Shown here: positions 33,139-41,744 of the stretch, in pieces
Position numbering within the stretch: the first letter of the stretch is position 1
How the letters are laid out: the number at the start of each line of letters is the position of its first letter
NCBI GenBank assembly: GCA_016788635.1
Contig: JAEUSU010000019.1
Coordinates: 97,337-161,336, forward strand
Origin: Flavobacteriales bacterium
Lineage (GTDB): Bacteria; Bacteroidota; Bacteroidia; Flavobacteriales_F; PHOS-HE28
Direction of reading: 5' to 3'
Length of the DNA stretch: 64,000 nt
The notes under the pieces: generated by a model
Databases searched by the model: none
Seen by the model: the letters and a program-made list of their open reading frames with translations, nothing else
What the model was told of the DNA's origin: nothing
Program-made: the position numbers and the translations under genes

Positions 33139-34701
33139 ATGCCCAGCAAAGCTCTGGACCATGTCCACCGCCTGATCCATTCCATGGACAGGGCGGAGAA
33201 GCGCTACTTCAAGTTGTATACCTCCCGGCACATGCCGGGTGGAAAGAATGGAAGCCAGCGTCTCTTCGATGCCATTGCCGCCATGGAGAGTTATGATGAA
33301 GCCGCGTTGCTCCTGCGGTTCAAACATGAGCCGTTCGTCAAGCGCTTCGCCATCACCAAGCGTCGCCTTTACGAGACCATTCTGCGCAGCCTGGACGCGT
33401 TCCATGCTGAGCGCTCCGTGGACGATCGTCTGCGCCGACGCCTGCACGAAGTGGAACTGCTGCATCGCAAGGCGCTCTATGGTGATGCCAGGAAACATCT
33501 GGAAAGTGTGCGCAAACTGGCCAGGGAACATGAACGCCACACCGTGCTCCTTGAGGTGAACGAATGGGAGCGGCGCCTGATCGAGCGGGTGAATTACTCC
33601 GGGGCCGAGGGCGACACAGGAGATCACTTGACCAAACAGGCTGCGCTCCTGCATGAGGAAATGCGTACGATCGAGGAGCTCTGGGCGTTGAAGAGCAAGG
33701 TGTTCATGTGCATTTACAGGTCTGACTCACCGGGCATGACCGGCACGAACGATGTGCTGAAAGGTGTATCGAACAGTGCGCTGCTCCACAAGGCACGCAA
33801 AGCAGGAAGCAGCCGGGCACGCTATCTCCACCATCATATCCATGCAGCCATTGCCTTCGCTCAAGGCGAGTTGGCCAGGAGTGATGAGCACCTGGCCGCG
33901 AACCACACCTTGTTGATCACCCGAAGTGCACATTTCGTTGATCCGGAACAACTGCTCTTCGCGGTGCTGAGCAACAGGGTATACATCCACTCGCGTCTGG
34001 GTGACGTGCCTGGGACCGAGCAATTGCTGAAGGAATTCGATCGGTGGCCAAAGATCTGGAATGACCCCGGTGCCACAGACCTCCGGTCGCGTGTGTTCGC
34101 AACTGTGACCAGCCTGCGGCTTGCGTTGCTCGCCGATGCCGGCGAATTCGAGCAGGCATTGCAACTGGTACCGTCCATACGTGAAGGGCTCGAACGCCAT
34201 GCCTCCGCAATGAGCCCGTTGCGACGGGAGAGCCTTTATCTTCAGCTGGCGTTCATTCACTTTGGTGCCGGACACTACGACCAGGCCACTCAGTGGAGCA
34301 ACCGCCAGCTGAACGAGCCTGATGTGGATGAACATGGTGAGACCTACCACCTGGGACGCTTGTTGGACCTTATGATCCAGGTGGAACTCGCCAAGAAGGA
34401 CCTGCTGCCCTATACCCTGCGCAACCTTGCCCGCTATCTGCGCACCCGGGGTGGACCCGGACCAATTGAAGAGGTGCTCCTTTCTTATGCACGCGCCACG
34501 CTCGACCGCAGCGCACAAGGTGGTCATACGAAGGCCCTGGAACGATTCGGTCAGGTGCTCACCGCAACTTCGAGCGATACGCGAACGGTCCGCATCATTA
34601 CCCAGCTCAAGCTGGATGACTGGTGCGCGGCGAAGCGTTCCGGTGAGCCCTTCGCCGAGGTGGTGAAGGAACATGTACGGCGCTCACGGAACGCCGCCTA
34701 G
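33139..34701 (+). CDS. Helical-repeat (TPR-like) hypothetical protein
   Basis: 520 residues from MPSKALDHVHRLIHSMDRAEKRYFKLYTSRH, a basic N-terminus seen in uncharacterised Bacteroidota proteins. The rest is almost all alpha helix, with TPR-like pairs such as LLHRKALYGDARKHLESVRKLA, QLLFAVLSNRVYIHSRLGDVPGTEQLLKEF and LYLQLAFIHFGAGHYDQATQWSNR. No enzymatic motif or membrane segment. It is probably a cytoplasmic scaffold. The frame opens upstream at 33025, inside the terminator, so the ATG at 33139 is preferred. Confidence 0.75.
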   Translation: MPSKALDHVHRLIHSMDRAEKRYFKLYTSRHMPGGKNGSQRLFDAIAAMESYDEAALLLRFKHEPFVKRFAITKRRLYETILRSLDAFHAERSVDDRLRRRLHEVELLHRKALYGDARKHLESVRKLAREHERHTVLLEVNEWERRLIERVNYSGAEGDTGDHLTKQAALLHEEMRTIEELWALKSKVFMCIYRSDSPGMTGTNDVLKGVSNSALLHKARKAGSSRARYLHHHIHAAIAFAQGELARSDEHLAANHTLLITRSAHFVDPEQLLFAVLSNRVYIHSRLGDVPGTEQLLKEFDRWPKIWNDPGATDLRSRVFATVTSLRLALLADAGEFEQALQLVPSIREGLERHASAMSPLRRESLYLQLAFIHFGAGHYDQATQWSNRQLNEPDVDEHGETYHLGRLLDLMIQVELAKKDLLPYTLRNLARYLRTRGGPGPIEEVLLSYARATLDRSAQGGHTKALERFGQVLTATSSDTRTVRIITQLKLDDWCAAKRSGEPFAEVVKEHVRRSRNAA

Positions 34702-34725
34702 CTTCGTTCGCTGCATGCATGCCGC

Positions 34726-34733
34726 TACATTCG
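34726..34733 (+). promoter_or_regulatory. -7 element of the CDF transporter gene (leaderless type)
   Basis: TACATTCG, 4 nt before the ATG at 34738. Confidence 0.5.
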
Positions 34734-34737
34734 TGGC

Positions 34738-35637
34738 ATGCACGTTCACCCGGGCCATGCCTCTCCACCCGGCGGTGCCGGTACGCGCGCCATCGGAACG
34801 GCGTTCGCACTGAACCTGGGGTTCACGCTCGTGGAGCTCATCGGTGGGGTGTGGGTCAATAGTGCAGCGGTGCTGGCGGATGCTTTGCACGATCTGGGGG
34901 ACTGTGTCATACTTGGAGCAGCCTGGTACCTGCAGATCCTGTCCTACAAAGGCAGCGACACCCGCTATACATACGGCTATGGAAGGTTCTCCATGCTGGG
35001 TGGATGGGCGGGAGCCTTTGTGCTGCTCGCAGGTTCGCTTTGGATGCTGGCCGAAGCGGTGCCACGGTTCTGGACCCCGATCGAGCCGCACTCGTTGGGC
35101 ATGATCGCCCTGGCCGTATTTGGCATGGTGATGAACGGCCTGGCGGCATGGAGCGTGCATGGCCGCACTTCACTGACCGAGCATGCGGCGTTCCTTCATC
35201 TGCTGGAGGATGTGTTGGGCTGGTCCGCCGTCTTGGTGGGGGGCCTTGTCATCCACTACACAGGATGGCACTTCGTGGACCCTCTGCTCACCATCCTCAT
35301 ATGCGCGTTCATCATCTTTCAAGCGATCCGCATGCTGCATCGAAGCTCCGGTCTGCTCATGCAGCGCACGCCCGGTCATGTGGACCTGGCCCGGCTAATA
35401 CAGGACCTTTCAAAAATTCCCCAGGTGACCGCCGTACGCGATGTGCATGCATGGTCCCTGGACGGCGTGCGATCGATCACCACCATGCATCTCCAAGTGA
35501 ATACCCTTGACCGCGATATATCGGTGAAGGTGCGTGAAGAGGCACGTCACGTGCTCCATAGGCATGGGTTGCAACATGCCACCATCGAACTCGAAGCACC
35601 ACAAGAGCGAACGGCCAATAATTGCGATCCCGCATGA
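34738..35637 (+). CDS. Cation diffusion facilitator (CzcD/ZitB-like metal exporter)
   Basis: 299 residues with six transmembrane helices and a C-terminal cytoplasmic ferredoxin-like domain (QVTAVRDVHAWSLDGVRSITTMHLQV). The metal site is formed by H51/D55 (ADALHDLGD) in helix 2 and H154/D158 (FLHLLEDVLG) in helix 5, the HxxxD pair of zinc-transporting CDF members. The His-rich start MHVHPGHASP is usual in the family. It exports Zn2+ or similar cations by proton exchange. The stop overlaps the next small ORF by 4 nt. Confidence 0.93.
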   Translation: MHVHPGHASPPGGAGTRAIGTAFALNLGFTLVELIGGVWVNSAAVLADALHDLGDCVILGAAWYLQILSYKGSDTRYTYGYGRFSMLGGWAGAFVLLAGSLWMLAEAVPRFWTPIEPHSLGMIALAVFGMVMNGLAAWSVHGRTSLTEHAAFLHLLEDVLGWSAVLVGGLVIHYTGWHFVDPLLTILICAFIIFQAIRMLHRSSGLLMQRTPGHVDLARLIQDLSKIPQVTAVRDVHAWSLDGVRSITTMHLQVNTLDRDISVKVREEARHVLHRHGLQHATIELEAPQERTANNCDPA

Positions 35638-35783
35638 GAAGATCCCTCTTCCGCACACTGGCATGGTTGAACCGCGCCCTGCTGCCATCGCTCTGGCGGA
35701 AGGACCTGCGCACCCTCAAAAGCTGGGAGAAGGCGGTGGTGGCCTGGCGCTTCTATGTGACCACACGGACATTGGAACCATGA
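35634..35783 (+). CDS. 49-residue basic protein, ATGA-coupled to the CDF gene
   Basis: Sequence begins MRRSLFRTLAWLNRALLPSL and ends WRFYVTTRTLEP. It matches the pattern of the ~48-residue Flavobacteria proteins often labelled 'SsrA-binding protein' although far too short to be SmpB: basic N-terminal helix, LPS, a lysine/Trp-rich middle, then a YVTT end. It starts inside the stop codon of the CDF gene and ends 4 nt before the CotH-like gene, so all three appear to be one operon. Function unknown. Confidence 0.7.
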   Translation: MRRSLFRTLAWLNRALLPSLWRKDLRTLKSWEKAVVAWRFYVTTRTLEP

Positions 35784-35787
35784 CCTC

Positions 35788-37647
35788 ATGTGGTCCGTGA
35801 TCAATGCGTGTTTGTTGCGGTCGCGGGCCGGCGATCTGACCAGGGGCGCGATCTCCCTCGTTGGGCTCATGCTCCTGAGGGTCCCCGCGTTCGCACAGGG
35901 ACCCATGCTGGTGATCAACGCCGTGCAAAGCGTGGGCGCACCTCACGACCACATCGAGCTGTACAATGCGGGTGGCTCCGTCATCGCCTTGGAAGGCATC
36001 AGGCTTCATGCGGGCTCATTACGGCATCAATTCCCTCCGGGACTCCTGCTGGGTGGCCATGAACGAATGGTGCTTCACGCCACGGCAGATGATGGATCAT
36101 CAGCGCTCCACATCCCCTGGCTGTTACCGGATGATGGCGGCACCTTGCTGCTGCTCGCCGCTGATGGCTTCACCCTTCTTGATGTTTTCACCTATCCTGT
36201 CATGCCAAGGGGATGGAGCATGGCGCGGTATCCCGCTGGAGGCACGGACGCCATATTCCTGCCCGACCGAGCCATGTGCAGCACGCTGGCGGTCCCACAA
36301 AACGATGAGCCACACACAGCTGCCACCCCCATTCCAGTCTGGACCTTGATGCTGGACCCGGGTGACCTGTACGATCCTGAACGGGGAATTGACGTGGAAG
36401 GCGCCCATGCGAACTATAGCCGCAAAGGGCGCAATTGGGCACGCCTTGCGCAGCTGGCGACTCCGGAAGACACCCTTGCACAGGGTGTTTCCGTGCGCAT
36501 AGCCGGAAATGGTTCGCGAAGCCTGGCCAAACGTTCGTTCCGGATCGATCGCAAGGATGCTGGCGCCGAACCATGGCACTTCGACGCTGAAAGCCTGGTA
36601 CTGCGCGCGGATGCACAGGGTCACGCGATACTGAACAACCTGTTGATGCAGGAACTGGTCGCCCGCGCCGGCCGTCATGTCGACGTGCTGCCTTCCATGC
36701 CAGTGCGCCTGACCATGAACCAGGAACAGCGAGGACTGTACCGGGTGATGCCGCGCCGAACTTCGAAATGGTTCGGAAGGGATGACAACCAGTCCCGCAT
36801 TGCACTGGTGAACGGTCCCATGCTGGAAACGGACAGTTCCGGACTCAGGCAATGTCTGGAGCGCCTTCGCCATGGCGATCGCATCGAGGACATTCAGCTG
36901 TGCCTGGACCTGGAAAGCATGATCGACATGGCCTGCATGGACCTGTTCACCGGTCGTGTGGACCATGATCTGAACCAATGCGCATGGCGTATGGACCACC
37001 CCGAAGGCCGCTGGCGCTGGGTGATGCACGACATGGACCTGTGGGGTGGCATGGCCGACAACAGTGTGGACCTGCATTGCACAGCACCAGCGAATGAGAC
37101 TTCGCTTGTGCGGGAGCTCATGCGGCATCCGCGAACGCGCACACCGTTCCTGAGCCGTCTGCAGGCCCTGCTGTCCACAGTGCTCTCCCCCCCTTCCACA
37201 TTGCACATTAGCGACAGCCTCTACGCACATCTCGTAGATGCGTTGTGGGAAGATCATCGCATCTGGGCAGAACGCATGGACCGGCCCGATCCCGATCAAG
37301 CCAGAGCAGCCCTGGCATATTTCCTCGAGCACCGGCCGCACCGATTGCTTCGCCACCTGTCCGAACACATGCAAGACCCCATCCGCACCATTCGGATCAC
37401 CGCGCCACCCACAGCCTTGGGTTGGGTCGAATGGGATGGACTGCGCCTGCCCCCGGGTACGGCACAGTTCCACGTTTTGCGCTCCGTGCCGGTGCGGTTG
37501 CGTGCTGTTCCCGCGGAGGGGATGGAGTTCGTTGAATGGAAGGAACTGGAGGATGCAGGTCCGGCGATCGTGGTGGAGCCGGGCGCACGATCGATCACCG
37601 CCGTGTTCCGTCCGGCGGCTGCTTCACACCGCCACCGCCTGCAATAG
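35788..37647 (+). CDS. CotH kinase-like secreted protein with lamin-tail-like N-terminus
   Basis: 619 residues with a signal peptide ending PAFAQG. Residues ~40-130 look like a lamin-tail domain (LVINAVQSVGAPHDHIELYNAGGSVIALEGIRL). The CotH-type domain follows (~225-440): VSVRIAGNGSRSLAKRSFRI, QRGLYRVMPRRTSKWFG and CMDLFTGRVDHDLNQCAWRMD...RWVMHDMDLWGG, which carry the conserved Arg/Asp/Asn positions of the family. CotH proteins are atypical protein kinases in spores. The tail is an InlB-type B-repeat (LRAVPAEGMEFVEWK, ITAVF). No T9SS sorting domain. The 3' end overlaps purQ by 24 nt on the other strand. Confidence 0.8.
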   Translation: MWSVINACLLRSRAGDLTRGAISLVGLMLLRVPAFAQGPMLVINAVQSVGAPHDHIELYNAGGSVIALEGIRLHAGSLRHQFPPGLLLGGHERMVLHATADDGSSALHIPWLLPDDGGTLLLLAADGFTLLDVFTYPVMPRGWSMARYPAGGTDAIFLPDRAMCSTLAVPQNDEPHTAATPIPVWTLMLDPGDLYDPERGIDVEGAHANYSRKGRNWARLAQLATPEDTLAQGVSVRIAGNGSRSLAKRSFRIDRKDAGAEPWHFDAESLVLRADAQGHAILNNLLMQELVARAGRHVDVLPSMPVRLTMNQEQRGLYRVMPRRTSKWFGRDDNQSRIALVNGPMLETDSSGLRQCLERLRHGDRIEDIQLCLDLESMIDMACMDLFTGRVDHDLNQCAWRMDHPEGRWRWVMHDMDLWGGMADNSVDLHCTAPANETSLVRELMRHPRTRTPFLSRLQALLSTVLSPPSTLHISDSLYAHLVDALWEDHRIWAERMDRPDPDQARAALAYFLEHRPHRLLRHLSEHMQDPIRTIRITAPPTALGWVEWDGLRLPPGTAQFHVLRSVPVRLRAVPAEGMEFVEWKELEDAGPAIVVEPGARSITAVFRPAAASHRHRLQ

Positions 37648-38313
37648 GCCGACAAGCATGGCGCGGCCATCGGTGTTCCCCAGGCGTTCATCGGCGGCAC
37701 GCTCGGGGTGAGGCATCATGCCGAACACGTTCCTCGCTTCGTTGCACACACCTGCGATGTTCTCCACGCTGCCGTTGGGGTTGGCCTCATCGGTCATGCG
37801 GCCGTCCGCGTCGCAATAGCGGAACAACACCTGGTCGCCGTCATCAAGGCGCTTCAGCGTTTCCGCATCAGCATGGTAACGACCCTCTCCGTGTGCGATG
37901 GGGATCTTATAGGCCTGGTCCTTTAGACTGGCGGTGAGCGGTGTGCGAAAGGTCTGCGGACGGATGTGGATGTTGCGGCAGATGAAACGTTGATCGCGAT
38001 TATGCAGAAGGGCCCCTGGCAGTAGATGTGCCTCGCACAACACCTGGAACCCGTTGCAAATGCCAAGCACCATCCCTCCTTTGCCGGCGTGTATGACCAC
38101 CTCGCGCATGATCGGGGAGAACCGTGCGATCGCACCCGACCGCAGGTAGTCGCCATAGGAGAAACCACCGGGAAGCACCACCAGGTCACAACCCTTCAGG
38201 TCGTGCTCCTTGTGCCATAGCCGCTGAACGGGTGTGCCCAGCAGTTGCTCCATGGCGAAGACCATGTCCTCATCACAATTCGAACCCGGGAAGGTGACCA
38301 CGCCACATTTCAT
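37624..38313 (-). CDS. purQ: Phosphoribosylformylglycinamidine synthase, glutaminase subunit
   Basis: 229 residues. A class I glutamine amidotransferase with nucleophile Cys86 (LGICNGFQVL) and the His-Glu pair in GMMPHPERAA. FPGSNCDEDM and GGFSYGDYLRSGAIA are PurQ signatures. It supplies ammonia to PurL for the fourth step of purine synthesis; PurL and PurS are not in the window. The gene follows the DUF6427 gene with a 4-nt ATGA overlap. Confidence 0.95.
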   Translation of the reverse strand: MKCGVVTFPGSNCDEDMVFAMEQLLGTPVQRLWHKEHDLKGCDLVVLPGGFSYGDYLRSGAIARFSPIMREVVIHAGKGGMVLGICNGFQVLCEAHLLPGALLHNRDQRFICRNIHIRPQTFRTPLTASLKDQAYKIPIAHGEGRYHADAETLKRLDDGDQVLFRYCDADGRMTDEANPNGSVENIAGVCNEARNVFGMMPHPERAADERLGNTDGRAMLVGLLQAVAV

Positions 38314-39299
38314 GCGGCTAAATTAACCGTACCGGCCCACTGGCACCACAGGGCGAGCAGAAGCAGGCACCAGGCCGCCACTTCCTTGATGGCCCCATAG
38401 CCCGAAGGCGTGAACGGAAAACAAACGAACAGGCCGAGCGGTACACCGATCCAGGCTGGCGCCAGCTCACCGGTGAGCCACGCACCCAGGGCCGCCATGA
38501 CGCCCAGCACCAGGAAGAGGCCGAGAAAGGCCGCCCTTACATTCTTGCCTCGCAGGTTCGCCCTCTGGTAGCTCGCGGCGAACGCCCCCAAGGTGGCCAC
38601 CAGCAGCAGGGTCATCAACGCGACTCCAAGGATCACATAGAGCGCATTGGGAAATGACCATTGCACCGGGCTGACCAGCATGGTGGACAGGGGACGCCAG
38701 GATGAGCCGATCAGCACATGTCCACCCCAGGTGAGATAGAGAGGCAAGGCCACCCCCAGTAGCGGAAGGAGATAGGCGCGCCAGCGGAAGGGATGCAACA
38801 CAGCTGTGGATGTCCACACGGCCACGACCAGAAACACATACTGGACCTGGAACAGGGCTGCGACACCAGCCCAAAGGCCAGCTTCGAACCACGGCGTGAT
38901 CGACTTTGACCGCCCGGCACGTGCCCAAATGGCACGCACGGCCAGCAGGGCCGCCGGCATGCCCGCCAACACAGGGTCCAACGCCACTCCGGCCGGCCAA
39001 AGGCCAAGCAGCACCGGTATGTGTAACAGCGGCAGCCGGGTCCTTCGGCCGAAAAGTTCAATTTCATTGGCCAAGGCACCAGCCTGTACCGCCACGATCA
39101 GCACCGCCATGCCGGAAAGCACGGCCGGCAACCAGGGATGCCACTCCATCAGCCAGATCAGCGCCTGATAGAAGGGCATGCATCCCCCGGCCGGTGGGGT
39201 CCACCCCCGCATACCCAGAGGCACCGTAAGCGCCAGCACCAGCAAGGGCAGCGCCACAAAGCCCTGGGGGCGGTCCGTACGGAATAACGCGGCGACCAT
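38310..39299 (-). CDS. Polytopic membrane protein, DUF6427 family
   Basis: 329 residues with about nine transmembrane helices. It begins MVAALFRTDRPQGFVALPLLVLAL and contains NEIELFGRRTRLPLLHIPVLLGLWP, typical of the flavobacterial DUF6427 family, which sits near purD and a small membrane protein in many genomes, as here. Function unknown. The promoter region at 39330-39341 is shared with the divergent small gene. Confidence 0.85.
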   Translation of the reverse strand: MVAALFRTDRPQGFVALPLLVLALTVPLGMRGWTPPAGGCMPFYQALIWLMEWHPWLPAVLSGMAVLIVAVQAGALANEIELFGRRTRLPLLHIPVLLGLWPAGVALDPVLAGMPAALLAVRAIWARAGRSKSITPWFEAGLWAGVAALFQVQYVFLVVAVWTSTAVLHPFRWRAYLLPLLGVALPLYLTWGGHVLIGSSWRPLSTMLVSPVQWSFPNALYVILGVALMTLLLVATLGAFAASYQRANLRGKNVRAAFLGLFLVLGVMAALGAWLTGELAPAWIGVPLGLFVCFPFTPSGYGAIKEVAAWCLLLLALWCQWAGTVNLAA

Positions 39300-39329
39300 G
39301 ACGTGTAGAACCGGGTTTATGCGGCGCCG

Positions 39330-39341
39330 GGAATATATTTG
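39330..39341. promoter_or_regulatory. Overlapping divergent -7 elements
   Basis: The plus strand reads TATATTTG at 39334-39341 (perfect) and the minus strand TATATTCC at 39337-39330, sharing the TATA core. They serve the 39387 gene and the DUF6427-purQ operon respectively. Confidence 0.5.
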
Positions 39342-39386
39342 CCGCGTTCCAAGCGGGGACGGCCCGCACCCAAGTCACCACCCACC

Positions 39387-39569
39387 ATGCAAGACATCTG
39401 GTTCGCCATCGCCCGCCTGTTGATGTTCACCTTCGATGCGTTGCTCGTGCCGTTCGGTTGGATGCCGGTGACCGCGATGATCCTGGTCATGGCCTTCGGT
39501 GCCATTTATTGGCTGATGCTGCAAGGCCGGTACAACCGTCGTGCGAAAGAGCGCAACGAAATGCCCTGA
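39387..39569 (+). CDS. Small membrane protein (probable DUF6341-like)
   Basis: 60 residues starting MQDIWFAIARLLMFTFDALLVPFGWM, with one or two transmembrane stretches (to ~45: MILVMAFGAIYWLMLQ) and a basic tail RYNRRAKERNE. Its place between DUF6427 and purD is the same as that of DUF6341 proteins in flavobacteria; the assignment rests on that context plus size and is inference. It converges on purD, ending 5 nt from the purD stop. Confidence 0.7.
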   Translation: MQDIWFAIARLLMFTFDALLVPFGWMPVTAMILVMAFGAIYWLMLQGRYNRRAKERNEMP

Positions 39570-39574
39570 CCGCT

Positions 39575-40870
39575 TCACGCCTGTTGGTGCGCACGCACCA
39601 GGTCGTGGCCGATGTCACTCCTGCAATATTTTCCTTCGTAGGCGATCAGTCCCGCATTGCGATAGGCATTCGCAATGGCCTGTTCCAGGTCCTTGCCGAA
39701 GGCGGTGATGGAAAGCACCCTTCCGCCATTCGTTTCCAACCGATCACCTTTGAGCCGGGTACCCGCTTGGAAGACAAGCGCCTCTGTGACCATCTCCACC
39801 CCCACGATCGGCTTGCCCTTGGCATATTCGCCCGGGTAGCCTTCAGAGGCCAGCACAATGGTCACTGCCGTGCGGTCGTCCACATCCACATGCCGCTCAC
39901 TGAGCGTGCCGGTGGCAATGCCCTCGCATAGGTCGAGCAGGTCGCTCCGCAACCGGGGCAGCACCACCTGGGTCTCGGGGTCACCCAGCCGCACGTTGTA
40001 TTCGATCACGTAGGGTTCACCATTCACGTTCATCAGCCCGATGAACAGGAAGCCCTGGTATGCGATGTCATCCATGCGAAGCCCACGGATGGTGGGTGCC
40101 GCGATGCGATCGTGTACTTTCTGCATGAACTCCTTGTCCGCGAAAGGAACGGGGCTTACCGCGCCCATTCCACCGGTGTTCGGGCCCGAGTCCCCATCGC
40201 CAATGCGCTTGTAGTCCTTCGCCGCAGGCAGCATTTTGAAGGACTGCCCATCCGTGACCAGGAAGGCGGACAACTCTATGCCATCCAGGTATTGTTCGAT
40301 CACCACCCGACGGCCAGCGTCACCATGCCGCTTGCCGCCGAGCATCTCCTTGATCACTGCCGCAGCCTCCCGCTTGTCCGATGTGATCACTACTCCCTTG
40401 CCCTGTGCCAGACCGTCCGCCTTGATCACGAAGGGTGCCGGGATATGCTCAAGGTGGGCGATGGCATCCGGCAGCTGGGTATGATCGAAGGCGCGGAAAG
40501 CCGCCGTGGGGATGTTGTGACGGTACATGAACTCCTTGGCGAACTCCTTGCTTCCCTCCAGCCGGGCAGCCTGCTTACGGGGGCCGATCACCGTGACCTT
40601 GCCCGCCAATTCCGCATCATCGGCAATGCGATCATGGAAGCCATCCACCAACGGACCCTCCGGGCCCACCACCACAATTCGGATCTGTTTCTCCAGTATG
40701 AACTTGCGCAGGCTCTTGTGATCGTTCAGGTCCAGGTCCACCGCGCGCCCATGGCGCAAGGTGCCAGGATTTCCCGGAGCCACGTAAAGTTCATCGAGCA
40801 GGGAACTCTGCGCCAGCTTCCACGCCAGCGCATGCTCACGGCCACCCCCACCGATCAAGAGTACGTTCAT
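39575..40870 (-). CDS. purD: Phosphoribosylamine--glycine ligase
   Basis: 431 residues of an ATP-grasp ligase. It joins 5-phosphoribosylamine and glycine, the second purine step. Signatures are MNVLLIGGGGREHALAWKLA, VVVGPEGPLVDG, APFVIKADGLAQGKGVVI, GGMGAVSP and NVRLGDPETQVVLPRL. The frame continues upstream to 40960 but the family start MNVLLIGGGG is at 40870. Confidence 0.96.
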   Translation of the reverse strand: MNVLLIGGGGREHALAWKLAQSSLLDELYVAPGNPGTLRHGRAVDLDLNDHKSLRKFILEKQIRIVVVGPEGPLVDGFHDRIADDAELAGKVTVIGPRKQAARLEGSKEFAKEFMYRHNIPTAAFRAFDHTQLPDAIAHLEHIPAPFVIKADGLAQGKGVVITSDKREAAAVIKEMLGGKRHGDAGRRVVIEQYLDGIELSAFLVTDGQSFKMLPAAKDYKRIGDGDSGPNTGGMGAVSPVPFADKEFMQKVHDRIAAPTIRGLRMDDIAYQGFLFIGLMNVNGEPYVIEYNVRLGDPETQVVLPRLRSDLLDLCEGIATGTLSERHVDVDDRTAVTIVLASEGYPGEYAKGKPIVGVEMVTEALVFQAGTRLKGDRLETNGGRVLSITAFGKDLEQAIANAYRNAGLIAYEGKYCRSDIGHDLVRAHQQA

Positions 40871-40885
40871 CGCAATGCTTTCGCA

Positions 40886-40893
40886 CAAAGGAA
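40886..40893 (-). promoter_or_regulatory. -7-like element of purD
   Basis: TTCCTTTG on the minus strand, one base off consensus, 15 nt before the ATG. Confidence 0.3.
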
Positions 40894-40937
40894 CAACGGC
40901 ACGGGGCTGCAGCCAGTGCTTGTTTTCAACAAATGAA

Positions 40938-40972
40938 CAGGGCCGCGCCATGGTGGGCATGGCGCGGCCCTG
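40938..40972 (-). terminator. Terminator of the redoxin gene
   Basis: A perfect 15-bp GC-rich stem (40938-40952 with 40958-40972) and a 5-nt loop. On the minus strand it is followed by TTCATTTGTTG and lies 12 nt after the redoxin stop codon. Confidence 0.85.
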
Positions 40973-40984
40973 AACGGTAACACC

Positions 40985-41620
40985 TCAGTGTTGATGCGCC
41001 ACGCGCTTGATGCTGCAACCCAGGTTGCGCGTGGTGGCGGGATCGGGAGCATTACCTGCAACAACAGCCTTGATGGCGTCCTGCACGTAGTGCTGCTTCA
41101 CCGCATCCGCACTCTCCACGCTGTCGTCAATGGCACCCTTGTATACCAACTTGCCACCCTTGTCAAAGAGGAAGACATGTGGCGTGGTGCGCGCGCCGAA
41201 GGCATCGGCCACCTTGTGCATCTCGTCCAGCACATAGAAGCCCTTGTAGCCCTTTGCGCGGTAGCGCAATTGCATGTCCAGGAAGCCGTCCCCGGCCTCG
41301 CGCTTGGCCTCGTTGCTGTTCACCAGCACCATGCCCACCTTGTTCTCGCGGCAGTAGTCCGCCAGGGCGGGATAGCGGCCTTCCCAGCCTTGGCTGCCCT
41401 CACTTCCCACCACGAATGGGCAAGTGTTGCAACTGAACACCACGAGCAGTCCATTGCTGCCAGCGGCATCCTTCAGGGTGATCTCCTTTGCCGTGACATC
41501 CTTCATACGGACGTCAGCAGCGGGCATGGCATCGCCGATCTTCAGGTCCGGCAGGGGGTCATGCATCAGGCTCATGGAAAGGAGCATCAACGGAGCTCCC
41601 AATGCGATCTTCGAGTTCAT
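40985..41620 (-). CDS. Thioredoxin-like redoxin (AhpC/TSA-type), exported
   Basis: 211 residues. The N-terminus (MNSKIALGAPLMLLSMSLM) resembles a signal peptide. The redoxin fold has the C64-x2-C67 motif (VFSCNTCPFV), the catalytic-type loop GFYVLDEMHKVADAFGARTTPHVFLFD with a cis-Pro, and a late NLGCSIKR segment common in this subfamily. It is probably a periplasmic thiol-disulfide or peroxide-handling protein. It is monocistronic, with its own promoter and terminator. Confidence 0.87.
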   Translation of the reverse strand: MNSKIALGAPLMLLSMSLMHDPLPDLKIGDAMPAADVRMKDVTAKEITLKDAAGSNGLLVVFSCNTCPFVVGSEGSQGWEGRYPALADYCRENKVGMVLVNSNEAKREAGDGFLDMQLRYRAKGYKGFYVLDEMHKVADAFGARTTPHVFLFDKGGKLVYKGAIDDSVESADAVKQHYVQDAIKAVVAGNAPDPATTRNLGCSIKRVAHQH

Positions 41621-41640
41621 GGCAGTAATGTTGGAGTGAA

Positions 41641-41648
41641 CAAAAGTA
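41641..41648 (-). promoter_or_regulatory. -7 element of the redoxin gene
   Basis: TACTTTTG on the minus strand is a perfect consensus, 20 nt before the ATG. Confidence 0.55.
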
Positions 41649-41744
41649 GCGCAAGTCGCTCATCGACCTCGGACCGCGATGGTGAGGTGCCCGCGATCCG
41701 GTGGTGGCGTGGTCACCAAGGCTGCCTTTAGTGCCCTGATGGGA

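Noticed and set aside
35634..35783. True SmpB (SsrA-binding protein)
   Set aside because: At 49 residues it is about a third of SmpB and lacks its OB fold; only the common mislabel fits.
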